A stretch of 64,000 bases of DNA from Frondihabitans sp. PhB188. GTDB lineage: Bacteria; Actinomycetota; Actinomycetes; Actinomycetales; Microbacteriaceae. Of the stretch, positions 7,818 through 15,769 are shown piece after piece; positions within the stretch are counted from its first letter, which is position 1; every line of letters starts with the position of its first letter. The notes beneath the pieces are model-generated. The model was not told the DNA's origin. It did not search any database and saw only the letters and a list, made by a program, of their open reading frames with translations. The position numbers and the translations under genes are program-made. The stretch lies in assembly GCF_003752365.1 (NCBI RefSeq), contig NZ_RJUO01000002.1, positions 124,001 to 188,000 on the forward strand, given 5' to 3'.

Positions 7818-9998
7818 ATGACCGGAAACGCCGCCCGCCTGCAAGCCATCAAGGACGTCGAGGCGTACGTGCCTCCGGCCGTGAGCTTCTCGCTCGACGA
7901 GGCTCCGGGAGCGATCTTCGGCGAGAACGTCTTCAACCGGGTCGTCATGCAGAAGCGCCTCCCGAAGTCGGTCTACAAGTCGGTCGTCGCGACCATCGAG
8001 CACGGCGCGACGCTCGACCCGGCGGTCGCCGACGCCGTCGCGTCCGCGATGAAGGACTGGGCCCTGGAGAAAGGCGCCACGCACTACGCCCACGTGTTCT
8101 ACCCGCTGACCGGCCTCACCGCCGAGAAGCACGACAGCTTCTTGGAGCCCGTCGGCGACGGCACCGCCCTCGCCGAGTTCGCCGGCAAGACGCTGGTGCA
8201 GGGCGAGCCCGACGCGTCCAGCTTCCCCAACGGCGGCCTCCGCAACACCTTCGAGGCCCGCGGCTACACCGGCTGGGACGTCACCAGCCCCGCCTACGTG
8301 CTCGAGAACCCGAACGGCAACACGCTCTGCATCCCCACGGTGTTCGTGTCGATGACCGGGGAGGCGCTCGACCACAAGACGCCGCTCCTGCGCTCGCAGC
8401 AGGCGATGGGCGAGCACGCCGAGCGAGTGCTCCGGCTCTTCGGCCACGACGACGTGAACCACGTCGTGTCGTTCTGCGGTCCTGAGCAGGAGTACTTCCT
8501 CGTCGACCGCCACTTCTTCCTCGCGCGGCCCGACCTGATGAACGCCGGGCGCACCCTCTTCGGCGCGAAGCCGCCCAAGGGCCAGGAGTTCGACGACCAC
8601 TACTTCGGCGCCATCCCCGAGCGCGTGCTCGGCTTCATGATGGACACCGAGCGCGAGCTGTTCAAGCTCGGCATCCCGGCGAAGACGCGCCACAACGAGG
8701 TGGCGCCCGGCCAGTTCGAGATCGCGCCGATGTTCGAGCGAGGCAACATCGCGGCCGACCACCAGCAGCTCCTGATGACGACGTTCAAGTCGATCGCGAA
8801 GAAGCACGGCATGGAGTGCCTGTTTCACGAGAAGCCGTTCGCGGGCGTGAACGGCTCGGGCAAGCACGTCAACTTCTCGCTCGGCAACAGCGAGCTCGGC
8901 AGCCTGTTCGTTCCCGGCGACAACCCCCACGACAACGCGCAGTTCCTGGTCTTCTGCGCTGCCGTGATCCGGGCCGTGCACCTCTACGGGGGCCTGCTGC
9001 GCGCGTCGGTCGCGTCAGCCAGCAACGACCACCGTCTCGGCGCGAACGAGGCTCCCCCGGCCATCATCTCGATCTTCCTCGGCGACCAGCTCGCCGACAT
9101 CTTCGAGCAGATCGCGCGGGGCCCGGCCACGTCGTCGAAGGGCCGCGGCACGATGACCATCGGCGTCGACACGCTGCCCGTCCTGCCGACCGATCCGGGC
9201 GACCGCAACCGCACGAGCCCCTTCGCCTTCACGGGCAACCGCTTCGAGTTCCGCGCTCCCGGCTCGCTCCAGACGGTGGCGGCCCCGATGGTGACGATCA
9301 ACACGATCATGGCCGACTCGCTCGACTACGTCGCGACGACGCTCGAGGCGGCCGTCGCCGAGGGCGTCGACTTCGACTCCGCCGTGCAGACGCTCCTGAC
9401 CGAGATCATCACCGAGCACGGCGCCGTCGTCTTCAACGGCAACGGCTATGGCGACGAGTGGCCGATCGAGGCCGAGAAGCGCGGGCTCAAGAACCTCAAG
9501 ACCACGCTCGACGCCCTTCCTGAGCTGATCACCGACGAGGCGCTCGCCCTCTTCGAGAAGTACGGCGTCTTCACCCATCGCGAGATGCACAGCCGCTACG
9601 AGATCGGCCTCGAGCAGTACGTCCTGGCCATCGGCGTCGAGGCGCGGCTCACTCAGGAGATCGGCCAGACGGTGATCCTCCCCGCGGCCGTGCGCCACCA
9701 GACCGAGATCGCGACCAACATCGCCGCTCTCAAGGCGGCGGGCATGACCGACGTCGATCTGGCTCCGCTTGACGGCATCAGCGCGCCCGTCGCGGCGCTC
9801 CGCTCGGCCCTCGCGACGCTCGGCGACGCGCTGACTGCCGACGCCGGCCACGACGCCCTCGCCGAGGCCGAGCACGCCCGCGACGCTCTGCTGCCGGCGA
9901 TGCTGGCGGTCCGGGGCGCAGCCGACGAGCTCGAGACCATCGTGGCCGACGACCTCTGGCCGCTTCCGACGTACCAGGAGCTCCTCTTCGTCCTCTAG
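7818..9998 (+). CDS. glnN: Glutamine synthetase type III
   Basis: ATP-dependent ligation of ammonia to glutamate. The 726-residue length and motif set are those of GSIII, not of the ~450-residue GSI or ~350-residue GSII. Visible are the GSIII N-terminal block ([21 protein letters not shown]), [10 protein letters not shown] with metal-binding glutamates, [28 protein letters not shown] (ATP loop), the [20 protein letters not shown] region and a long helical C-terminus. A strong site (AGGAG) precedes the ATG. It is monocistronic: the next gene converges on it across a terminator hairpin. A GlnR-like box upstream suggests nitrogen control. GSIII probably works beside a housekeeping GSI elsewhere. 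Confidence 0.95.
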   Translation: MTGNAARLQAIKDVEAYVPPAVSFSLDEAPGAIFGENVFNRVVMQKRLPKSVYKSVVATIEHGATLDPAVADAVASAMKDWALEKGATHYAHVFYPLTGLTAEKHDSFLEPVGDGTALAEFAGKTLVQGEPDASSFPNGGLRNTFEARGYTGWDVTSPAYVLENPNGNTLCIPTVFVSMTGEALDHKTPLLRSQQAMGEHAERVLRLFGHDDVNHVVSFCGPEQEYFLVDRHFFLARPDLMNAGRTLFGAKPPKGQEFDDHYFGAIPERVLGFMMDTERELFKLGIPAKTRHNEVAPGQFEIAPMFERGNIAADHQQLLMTTFKSIAKKHGMECLFHEKPFAGVNGSGKHVNFSLGNSELGSLFVPGDNPHDNAQFLVFCAAVIRAVHLYGGLLRASVASASNDHRLGANEAPPAIISIFLGDQLADIFEQIARGPATSSKGRGTMTIGVDTLPVLPTDPGDRNRTSPFAFTGNRFEFRAPGSLQTVAAPMVTINTIMADSLDYVATTLEAAVAEGVDFDSAVQTLLTEIITEHGAVVFNGNGYGDEWPIEAEKRGLKNLKTTLDALPELITDEALALFEKYGVFTHREMHSRYEIGLEQYVLAIGVEARLTQEIGQTVILPAAVRHQTEIATNIAALKAAGMTDVDLAPLDGISAPVAALRSALATLGDALTADAGHDALAEAEHARDALLPAMLAVRGAADELETIVADDLWPLPTYQELLFVL

Positions 9999-10008
9999 CG
10001 CCGCGGCA

Positions 10009-10037
10009 GGCGGGCGCAGGAAGTCCCGGCGCCCGCC
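10009..10037. terminator. Bidirectional terminator hairpin
   Basis: GGCGGGCGC (10009-10017) and GCGCCCGCC (10029-10037) form a perfect 9-bp stem with an 11-nt loop, in the 53-bp gap between the convergent glutamine synthetase and kinase genes. There is no U-tract. Confidence 0.65.
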
Positions 10038-10051
10038 CACCCCGCCTCCGC

Positions 10052-10669
10052 CTAGTCGACCGAGACGACGAGGTCGGCCAGCTCGCGCGACATCCGCACG
10101 ACGAGGGCGTTCTCCTCGTCGGGCCCCGTCGCCCAGGCCCGCGCCGCCTCGGGCGACTTGCCGAACCGCTCGTGCCGCTCGATCAGGCGCGAGAGCCGGA
10201 GGTCGCGAGGCGTGTCGACGAACCACACCTCGTCGAACTCGGCGTGGACCAGAGGCCACGGGTCGTCGTCGCCGAGCAGGTAGTTGCCCTCGCTGATGAC
10301 GATCGGCACGTCGCCCGGGATGGCGATCGCCGAGCCGATGCTCTCCTCCACGTCGCGCGTGTACATCGGCGCGTAGACCACGGGCTCGTCCGCCGTGCGA
10401 AGGCGTCGCAGCAGGGCGAGGTACCCCCAGGCGTCGAACGTCTCGGGCGCGCCCTTGCGCTCGGCGAGATCGAGGCGGCCGAGCTCGGCATTGGCCAGAT
10501 GGAAGCCGTCCATCGGCGCGACGGCGGCGTCGCCCAGCGACTCGGCGAGGCGGGTCGCCAGCGTCGACTTGCCCGAGCCGGGCTCCCCCGCGATCCCGAT
10601 CATGAGCCGTCGGCCGGCGTGCTTCAGCTGGAGGTGTCGGACGCGCTGGACGAGGTCGGCGATCGGCAT
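10052..10669 (-). CDS. P-loop nucleoside/sugar kinase of the uridine kinase/PRK superfamily
   Basis: 205 residues with Walker A GEPGSGKSTLATRL (about residues 28-41), PMDGFHLANAEL after strand 2, PVVISEGNYLLGDDDPW (the acidic catalytic region typical of uridine kinase/phosphoribulokinase relatives) and the lid helix RDLRLSRLIERHERFGKS. The best-matching group is the 'nucleoside/nucleotide kinase family protein' class, which also includes pantothenate-kinase-like and FrcK-like members, so the substrate stays open. It is 37 bp downstream of the small membrane protein that ends the ABC operon and could be its last gene or independent. Confidence 0.85.
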   Translation of the reverse strand: MPIADLVQRVRHLQLKHAGRRLMIGIAGEPGSGKSTLATRLAESLGDAAVAPMDGFHLANAELGRLDLAERKGAPETFDAWGYLALLRRLRTADEPVVYAPMYTRDVEESIGSAIAIPGDVPIVISEGNYLLGDDDPWPLVHAEFDEVWFVDTPRDLRLSRLIERHERFGKSPEAARAWATGPDEENALVVRMSRELADLVVSVD

Positions 10670-10706
10670 GCGACCAGTCTGCCCGGTGCCCCTTGCCGCC
10701 GGCCCG

Positions 10707-10964
10707 TCACGCCCGCCCGAGTGCGACCACGACTATGACCGCGATCATCGGGACCATGACGAGGAAGGCGATCGGCGGCGCCTTCCGGTCGACGATGCTC
10801 TTGCCCTTCGTGATCAGAAGGAGCGCCATCACCATCGGCATGAGCGACAGCTTCGCCTCGTGGAGGAAGAGCACCAGGCTGACTGCGGTCAGAGCGACCG
10901 CCAGGACCGACCGAGCCACGACGAGGTCGAGAAAGCGGCGCGGCGGCTCCCTGTCGTCTGTCAT
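10707..10964 (-). CDS. Small membrane protein at end of ABC/peptide operon
   Basis: 85 residues with a short charged N-terminus (MTDDREPPRR) and two to three hydrophobic segments covering most of the rest (VLAVALTAVSLVLFLH, LMPMVMALLLI, AFLVMVPMIAVIVVV). The ATG at 10964 overlaps the permease stop by 4 bp (ATGA), so it is translationally coupled to the ABC transporter. I do not recognise a family. Small membrane proteins coupled to a peptide-exporter pair are often immunity proteins, which is a plausible but unproven role here. Confidence 0.75.
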   Translation of the reverse strand: MTDDREPPRRFLDLVVARSVLAVALTAVSLVLFLHEAKLSLMPMVMALLLITKGKSIVDRKAPPIAFLVMVPMIAVIVVVALGRA

Positions 10965-11695
10965 CGGACCTCCCTCCTGACCTGCCTCACCGCTCCGAGA
11001 AGGAGCGGAAGGCAGACCCACACCACGAGCGATGTGAGCGCGGGACCAACGCCTGTCAACTCATCCGTCGGTGAGAGCCACGTCCATTGCGGCTCGGTCA
11101 GCCACAGACTGAATCCCAGACTCGAGAACCACTCCCCGACGACGGGAAGCCGGGGTGTCACGGCGATGTCATACGCGATGGGGACGACCATCGTGACGAC
11201 GATCGCGAGAGGCGTATTGAGGAGCAACGAGCCCATCGCCACTCCAGAGAGTGCCGCCGCGAGCGAGAATGCGAACACCGACCAGATCGAGACGCGCAGG
11301 GCAGGCCCGTCGAAGACAGTCCAATCGCCCCAGTGGAGCACGAGGAAAGCCGAGACCGAGAGCACGGTGATGGCGAAGGCTGTAGCGAGTACGAGCGCGA
11401 TTGCTGCGAGAACCCTGGCGCCGAGCACAGTCTGTCGGTGCGGGACCAGCGCGTAGGTGGTCAGCGCTGAACGGTGGGTCCAGTCACCAGTAGTCGCCAA
11501 GACTGCGACGATCGGCAGTAGCAACGGCAGAGGGAGCGATGCCGACCCGACGAACTCGCTGAGTCGAGCGCCACCCTGCGAGGCGAGAAGCGCCGCGCCA
11601 ACCCCCAGCGCGACCATGACAGCGAGGAGCACCCGGGATGCGCGGGTGTCCACGGAGCGCCGAAACTCGACCTGGAAGCATCGAAGGAAAGTCAT
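10961..11695 (-). CDS. ABC-2-type transporter permease
   Basis: 244 residues with six predicted membrane segments and no ATP-binding motifs. The pattern (cytoplasmic N-terminal helix, then TTGDWTHRSALTTYALVPHRQ in the first cytoplasmic loop) is typical of the BcrB/ABC-2 subfamily. It overlaps the ATPase gene by 4 bp upstream and the small membrane protein by 4 bp downstream. With the ATPase it should form a half-transporter pair of the kind used for bacteriocin, lantibiotic or bacitracin export or immunity. Local G+C is lower than in neighbouring regions. Confidence 0.88.
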   Translation of the reverse strand: MTFLRCFQVEFRRSVDTRASRVLLAVMVALGVGAALLASQGGARLSEFVGSASLPLPLLLPIVAVLATTGDWTHRSALTTYALVPHRQTVLGARVLAAIALVLATAFAITVLSVSAFLVLHWGDWTVFDGPALRVSIWSVFAFSLAAALSGVAMGSLLLNTPLAIVVTMVVPIAYDIAVTPRLPVVGEWFSSLGFSLWLTEPQWTWLSPTDELTGVGPALTSLVVWVCLPLLLGAVRQVRREVR

Positions 11696-12633
11696 CGCCC
11701 ACCGCCCCTGACGAAATCGAGTAGCCGCTCGCCGCCTAGTCCCGCGTATTCACCATGCGTGGCGGCGAGGAAGGCCTCCTCGAGGGATGATTCGTGCGGC
11801 GCGAGGTGTCCGAGGAGGATCCCCCGCTCGAAGGCAACTCGACCGACGTCGAAAGCATCGCCTTCGACGCTCAGTCCTCCGTTTTCCGCGATTGACACAG
11901 CAAAGCCAGCACGGCTGAGGGTCTCGTGAAGGAGAACGTCGTCGGACGAGCGGACGAGGATCGAAGCCGGGTTAGTAGCTGTCCCTACTCCGACTGCCGA
12001 GAGCCGCCCCCGGTCGATGACCACAATCGAATCTGCTGCAGCGGCGACTTCCGAAAGCTGATGGCTGGACACCACGACGGTTCCTCCGTGGTCCGCGAAG
12101 CCCCGGAGGAACTGCCGCAACCACTGGATCCCCTCCGGATCGAGTCCGTTGGCTGGCTCGTCGAGAATGAGAAAGCGGGGTGCCCCGAGGACGGCGATTG
12201 CGATCCCCAAGCGCTGGCGCATCCCGAGGGAAAGGGCCCCCACCCGCTTCTTGGCCACTGACTCGACGCCGACCGCTTCAAGACAAGCCAGCACGCGCTT
12301 CCGCGTGACGCCGATCATCAGGCCCGCGAGATACGCGGTCTCGACGACACTTCGGCCAGGATGCTGCGCCGCAGCATCGAGGAGAACGCCTACGGTCCGT
12401 CCAGGTGATCGAAGCGCCGGGAACGGCGAGCCATCGAACAGAGCGCGGCCGGAGTCCGGTCGGGCGTGCCCGATCATCATCCTGAGCGTCGTCGATTTAC
12501 CTGATCCGTTTGGGCCGACGAACCCGGCCACGGTCCCGGTCGGCACCGTGAACGAGATACCTTCGACGACCGTCTTCGATCCATACGACTTGGTCAGTTG
12601 ATCGACGATGAGCCCGCCATTCCTAGCATGCAT
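11692..12633 (-). CDS. ABC transporter ATP-binding protein (BcrA-type)
   Basis: 313 residues. Walker A GPNGSGKSTTLRMM, signature LSLGMRQRLGIA, Walker B FLILDEPANGLDPEG and the H-loop VSSHQLSEV are all intact, so it should be an active ATPase. The C-terminal ~85 residues form the accessory domain common in BcrA/CcmA-like proteins. The ATG at 12633 shares its A with the stop codon of the upstream secreted-peptide gene (TGATG); longer frames start inside that gene and are rejected. The coupling ties this transporter to the peptide, for export or producer immunity. Confidence 0.92.
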   Translation of the reverse strand: MHARNGGLIVDQLTKSYGSKTVVEGISFTVPTGTVAGFVGPNGSGKSTTLRMMIGHARPDSGRALFDGSPFPALRSPGRTVGVLLDAAAQHPGRSVVETAYLAGLMIGVTRKRVLACLEAVGVESVAKKRVGALSLGMRQRLGIAIAVLGAPRFLILDEPANGLDPEGIQWLRQFLRGFADHGGTVVVSSHQLSEVAAAADSIVVIDRGRLSAVGVGTATNPASILVRSSDDVLLHETLSRAGFAVSIAENGGLSVEGDAFDVGRVAFERGILLGHLAPHESSLEEAFLAATHGEYAGLGGERLLDFVRGGGR

Positions 12634-13091
12634 CAGTGGAACCAGCTCCAGATTTCCCATCCTGTCACCAGGACGCTGAGTGCATTGGCGAGCTTCACGA
12701 GCGGCTTCCAGACGTTGGTGTTGAACCACGCCCAAGCCTTCTTGACACCCGCGGCAAATTTCGACCACCATCCGGGTATCTTCTTGATGATCTTCACCGC
12801 TGCATCAATAAGGGGCTTGATGCTGGCTCGTGAATCGCTAGGGCAGTCGGAGGGGCCGACCGGACTCACCGGCTCGTGGACGGACCCACCAATGGTGAGC
12901 GGGATCACCGCTCCAGATGCGGCTACGGACGAGGAGGGGAAAGACCCGCCGACAGGTCCAGCGGCAACGGCCGCCAGCGGTGCCGGAGCGGCCGAAGCCG
13001 CAGCAGAGAAACCTGCGACGCCAACAGCGGAGAGAGCGAGAGTGGCAACGATTCTGTGGCGCAACTTCCAGGTCGTTCGATTAGTTTTCAC
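12633..13091 (-). CDS. Secreted Lys/Trp-rich cationic peptide precursor, putative bacteriocin
   Basis: About 152 residues. An N-terminal Sec signal peptide (basic MKTNRTTWKLRHR, then a hydrophobic core) ends near ASA-34. A Pro/Gly/Ser-rich linker with one Cys follows. The last 63 residues are very unusual: 9 Lys, 8 Trp and only 2 acidic residues, in amphipathic-helix-like stretches (VKIIKKIPGWWSKF, GVKKAWAWF, GWEIWSWFH). This composition recalls aureocin A53-type or other saposin-like bacteriocins, although those lack a signal peptide; I recognise no sequence family. The GTG at 13091 has GGGAAG seven nt upstream; ATGs at 13097 and 13106 are alternatives. The stop overlaps the ATPase start, followed by permease and small membrane protein. 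Confidence 0.75.
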   Translation of the reverse strand: MKTNRTTWKLRHRIVATLALSAVGVAGFSAAASAAPAPLAAVAAGPVGGSFPSSSVAASGAVIPLTIGGSVHEPVSPVGPSDCPSDSRASIKPLIDAAVKIIKKIPGWWSKFAAGVKKAWAWFNTNVWKPLVKLANALSVLVTGWEIWSWFH

Positions 13092-13111
13092 GTGCATTCT
13101 TCCCATCTCGG

Positions 13112-13138
13112 TAGCCGGCGCTTCCGGCTATCGATAGC
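13112..13138 (-). promoter_or_regulatory. Hairpin and palindrome in leader of the peptide operon
   Basis: TAGCCGG (13112-13118) and CCGGCTA (13124-13130) form a 7-bp stem with a 5-nt loop. The perfect 12-bp palindrome GCTATCGATAGC (13127-13138) overlaps it. The pair sits 21-47 bp upstream of the proposed GTG start, where it could be an operator or a leader structure controlling the operon. Confidence 0.4.
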
Positions 13139-13362
13139 TCGCGTCAGTTGGCGCTGGTGCGAGCCGAGGCGGGGCCCTCTGGGTCGCGCCTATGCAGTAT
13201 TTCGAGTGTGTGCACCACATGTCAATGGCGAAATCCAGCCACTGCTCGGACCAAGCGGAGCGAGCGTCCACGCCGAACCGTTCCTATGAGATCCGTGACG
13301 TTCCGATGAACTCCGGAGCGTTCCTGAACGCGCAGCACCGTCGCAAGCGAGAGAATGCAGAT

Positions 13363-14052
13363 ATGGAACCCGATCTGAGAATCGTCAGCTACAACCTTCG
13401 CGAGCACCTCGCGATCGGGGAGCTGACCGACCTCGTCGAGGCTCACCGGATGGACGTCCTGTGCCTGCAGGAGTGCGACAGCACCGACATCCCCGACCAG
13501 ATCCTGGGACTGAAGCTGGCGGCCTCGACGAAGACCAACCGCCTGGGGCTCGCGCTCTACTACCGCGAGGACCGCTTCGAGCTGCTCGGCACGAGCCTCT
13601 TCGCGCTGATGAAGTCGATGCACGACCGCGTGATGGCCCCGGCCCACGAGCGGCTCCTCGCCGCGCGGCTGAAAGACCTCGTGACCGGCGAGGAGCTCGT
13701 CGTGGCCGACTTCCACGCCGCTCCGCTGACCGCCTCGAACGGTCTGCGCCGCCGCCAGATCGGCCTGGCGCACGAGAAGCTCAAGGAGCTCGCCGGCGGC
13801 GTCCCGACCGTGATGGTCGGCGACTTCAACTACCCGTGGTTCCGCCAGGGGCTGCGCAAGCACCTCCTGAAGACGGGCTACGAGCTCTCCATCACCGAGG
13901 AGCCCACGTACTCCCGCTCGGGCTTCAGCGGGCACTTCGACTTCGCTACCACGATGGGGATGAAGATCGCCAGCGTCCTGTCGCTCCCCCAGGGCAAGTC
14001 GGACCATCGTCCGATCCTGCTGCTGGCGAGCGTGGCGGCCGTCGCAATCTGA
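13363..14052 (+). CDS. Endonuclease/exonuclease/phosphatase (EEP) family protein
   Basis: 229 residues with EEP landmarks: LRIVSYNLRE at the N-terminus, VLCLQECD (metal-binding Glu), ADFHAAPLT, VMVGDFNYPW (catalytic Asp-Phe-Asn) and C-terminal SDHRPILLL with the catalytic Asp-His pair. The family uses Mg2+ to cleave phosphodiester or phosphomonoester bonds in nucleic acids, lipids or inositols; the substrate cannot be predicted. I chose the ATG at 13363 because the family fold starts at once after it; the frame extends upstream to 13192 but that part looks non-coding and AT-richer. It is divergent from the peptide operon; no functional link is evident. Confidence 0.88.
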   Translation: MEPDLRIVSYNLREHLAIGELTDLVEAHRMDVLCLQECDSTDIPDQILGLKLAASTKTNRLGLALYYREDRFELLGTSLFALMKSMHDRVMAPAHERLLAARLKDLVTGEELVVADFHAAPLTASNGLRRRQIGLAHEKLKELAGGVPTVMVGDFNYPWFRQGLRKHLLKTGYELSITEEPTYSRSGFSGHFDFATTMGMKIASVLSLPQGKSDHRPILLLASVAAVAI

Positions 14053-14065
14053 TGTCACGTACTCG

Positions 14066-14087
14066 AAACATTCTCGGCAGAATGTTT
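14066..14087. terminator. AT-rich stem-loop after the EEP gene
   Basis: AAACATTCT-CGGC-AGAATGTTT is a perfect 9-bp inverted repeat with a 4-nt loop, starting 13 bp after the stop and followed by T-rich sequence. It could be a weak intrinsic terminator or, being AT-rich and symmetric, a regulator-binding site. Confidence 0.5.
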
Positions 14088-14153
14088 TCTTCCATGTTGC
14101 TCGACTCGGAGTGATCTGATTAGTATCTTGACTACGCCACTGATCCGGCGGTG

Positions 14154-14188
14154 GCGGGAGCTCTTTTATTCGGGTAAGAGGCTCCCGC
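14154..14188 (+). terminator. Rho-independent terminator
   Basis: GCGGGAGCTCTT (14154-14165) pairs with AAGAGGCTCCCGC (14176-14188) with a single bulged C. It is followed by a pyrimidine tract (CCTTCTCTTCTTCT). This is the most classical intrinsic terminator in the window, placed after the EEP gene. Confidence 0.8.
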
Positions 14189-14306
14189 CCTTCTCTTCTT
14201 CTATGTCACGTCGGTAACGGTCGCGCGGCTCCGCGTGTACTGTTCAGCAGGCTCACGGCCCGCCCGCTGTCTCCGCCGGTCGGGGTACACGCACGAAGGA
14301 CGGTGA

Positions 14307-14999
14307 ATGGCTGACGACAGGATCGCGCGCACTCTTCTGCGCGAGACCGTCCTGACCGAGCTCACCCACGCCATCCTCGACGGCCGTCTCCCACCGGGCC
14401 ACCGCCTCCGAGACGACGACCTGATCGCCTGGCTCGGCACCAGCCGGGCCCCGATCCGCGAGGCGCTCGCCCAACTGGCCGACATCGGACTGGTCGAGAT
14501 GGCTCCTAACCGCTTCACCAAGGTCGCGCACGTGTCGCCGCGCACCTACGCCGAGTCGGCGGCCGTCTGGGCCGCCCTGGTCACTCGCGCAATGCACTGG
14601 GGCATCCTGCGGTTTCCCGGCGAGCAGCTCCCTCTTCTCGAGGCGCTCAACGACGAGCTCCGCGCCGCGCCGGCCAGCGAGTGGCCACCCGGACCATCGC
14701 CGATCGACCGGTTCGTGGCATGCGTGGTCATGCACTGCGACAACACGGTCCTGATCGAGAGCATCCAGGTGCACGCGCCCCTTCTGACCCTCGGCGTGAA
14801 CAGCTTCAAGGACCACCTCGACACGACGCCGGTGCGCGGCTACTTCGACATCGTCATCCGGCGCTGCCGCGAGCACGACGCCGACGGCTTCGAGGCCGAG
14901 ATGCGCGCGTTCCTCGACGGCACGATGAGCCACTTCATCGATCGGGTCACCGGCGACGAGCTCCGCCCCTACCGAAAGGCGTCCGGTGCCGGTTCCTGA
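14307..14999 (+). CDS. GntR-family transcriptional regulator (FadR/FCD-like), first of a pair
   Basis: 230 residues. The N-terminal winged helix is clear at about residues 10-75 (ILDGRLPPGHRLRDDDLIAWLGTSRAPIREALAQLADIGLVE). The rest is an all-helical ligand-binding region of FCD type with scattered His/Asp residues. Its last codons overlap the next gene, a similar GntR protein, by 14 bp. Paralogous regulators encoded as one transcript could form a heterodimer. No obvious target lies upstream; the PLP enzyme downstream is a candidate. Confidence 0.88.
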   Translation: MADDRIARTLLRETVLTELTHAILDGRLPPGHRLRDDDLIAWLGTSRAPIREALAQLADIGLVEMAPNRFTKVAHVSPRTYAESAAVWAALVTRAMHWGILRFPGEQLPLLEALNDELRAAPASEWPPGPSPIDRFVACVVMHCDNTVLIESIQVHAPLLTLGVNSFKDHLDTTPVRGYFDIVIRRCREHDADGFEAEMRAFLDGTMSHFIDRVTGDELRPYRKASGAGS

Positions 15000-15681
15000 G
15001 CGTGAGGCCCTCATCGTCCCGAACCGGCGGCTCCTCACCGACGACGTCTTCGACCGGCTCAGCGGCGACATCATCCGAGGCCGCCTCGAGCCCGGACAGC
15101 GCGTGCACGACGTGGCGCTCGCCGGCGAGCTGGGCCTGTCGCGGGCCACGGTCCGGACGGCGATCCTGCGCCTGACCCATATCGGCCTGGTCGAGTCGGT
15201 GCCCAATCTCTACACGCGAGTGGCCCCGCTGTCGCTGCGGTACTACCTCGAGGCCGACGACACCGCTCGCGCGCTCTACCTGATGGCCGTGCGCTACGGC
15301 ACCCCGCTGCTGACAGACCCGCAGATCGCCGGCATGCAGGCGTGGGTGGCATCGCTCGCCGGGCGCGACGAGGTCGACACCGAGTCGATCTTCACGGGTG
15401 CGGCGACGGCGGGCCTCTTCCAGCCCTTCGTCGACAGCCTGGACAACGCCCCGCTCGAGCGCACGCTGGCGCGGCTCCGGCCCCACCTCCTCCGCGTGCT
15501 CGGCCAGTTCGGGCACCTCGTTCCGCGCGAGGTGACCAACCCTGCGCTGAACGACGCCATCGCGTGCGCCGCGCAGCACGACGTCGAGGGCACTGTCGCC
15601 GCCTTCCATCGGTACTACGACGAGGGCATGGCGGTCTTCCACGAGCGGCTCGCGCGCGAGCCCGCGTTCGTGCACGGCTGA
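14986..15681 (+). CDS. GntR-family transcriptional regulator (FadR/FCD-like), second of a pair
   Basis: 231 residues with the same architecture as the preceding gene: winged helix at about 18-80 (IIRGRLEPGQRVHDVALAGELGLSRATVRTAILRLTHIGLVE) and a helical C-terminal half ending RYYDEGMAVFHERL. The GTG at 14986 overlaps the upstream gene by 14 bp; no later start keeps the full first helix. Tandem duplication followed by divergence is likely. Its ligand and operator are not visible. Confidence 0.86.
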   Translation: MPVPEREALIVPNRRLLTDDVFDRLSGDIIRGRLEPGQRVHDVALAGELGLSRATVRTAILRLTHIGLVESVPNLYTRVAPLSLRYYLEADDTARALYLMAVRYGTPLLTDPQIAGMQAWVASLAGRDEVDTESIFTGAATAGLFQPFVDSLDNAPLERTLARLRPHLLRVLGQFGHLVPREVTNPALNDAIACAAQHDVEGTVAAFHRYYDEGMAVFHERLAREPAFVHG

Positions 15682-15769
15682 CTATGTGTACGCGTGTGAC
15701 GAACAGCCCCGGGTTTCCCACGCGCCTCGGCTAGCCTGCTCAGACCAACCCCGCGAAAGGCCCTGCCGC

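Noticed and set aside
13192-13362. N-terminal extension of the EEP protein
   Set aside because: The extra 57 residues are low-GC and unlike the family, which begins directly at the ATG at 13363.
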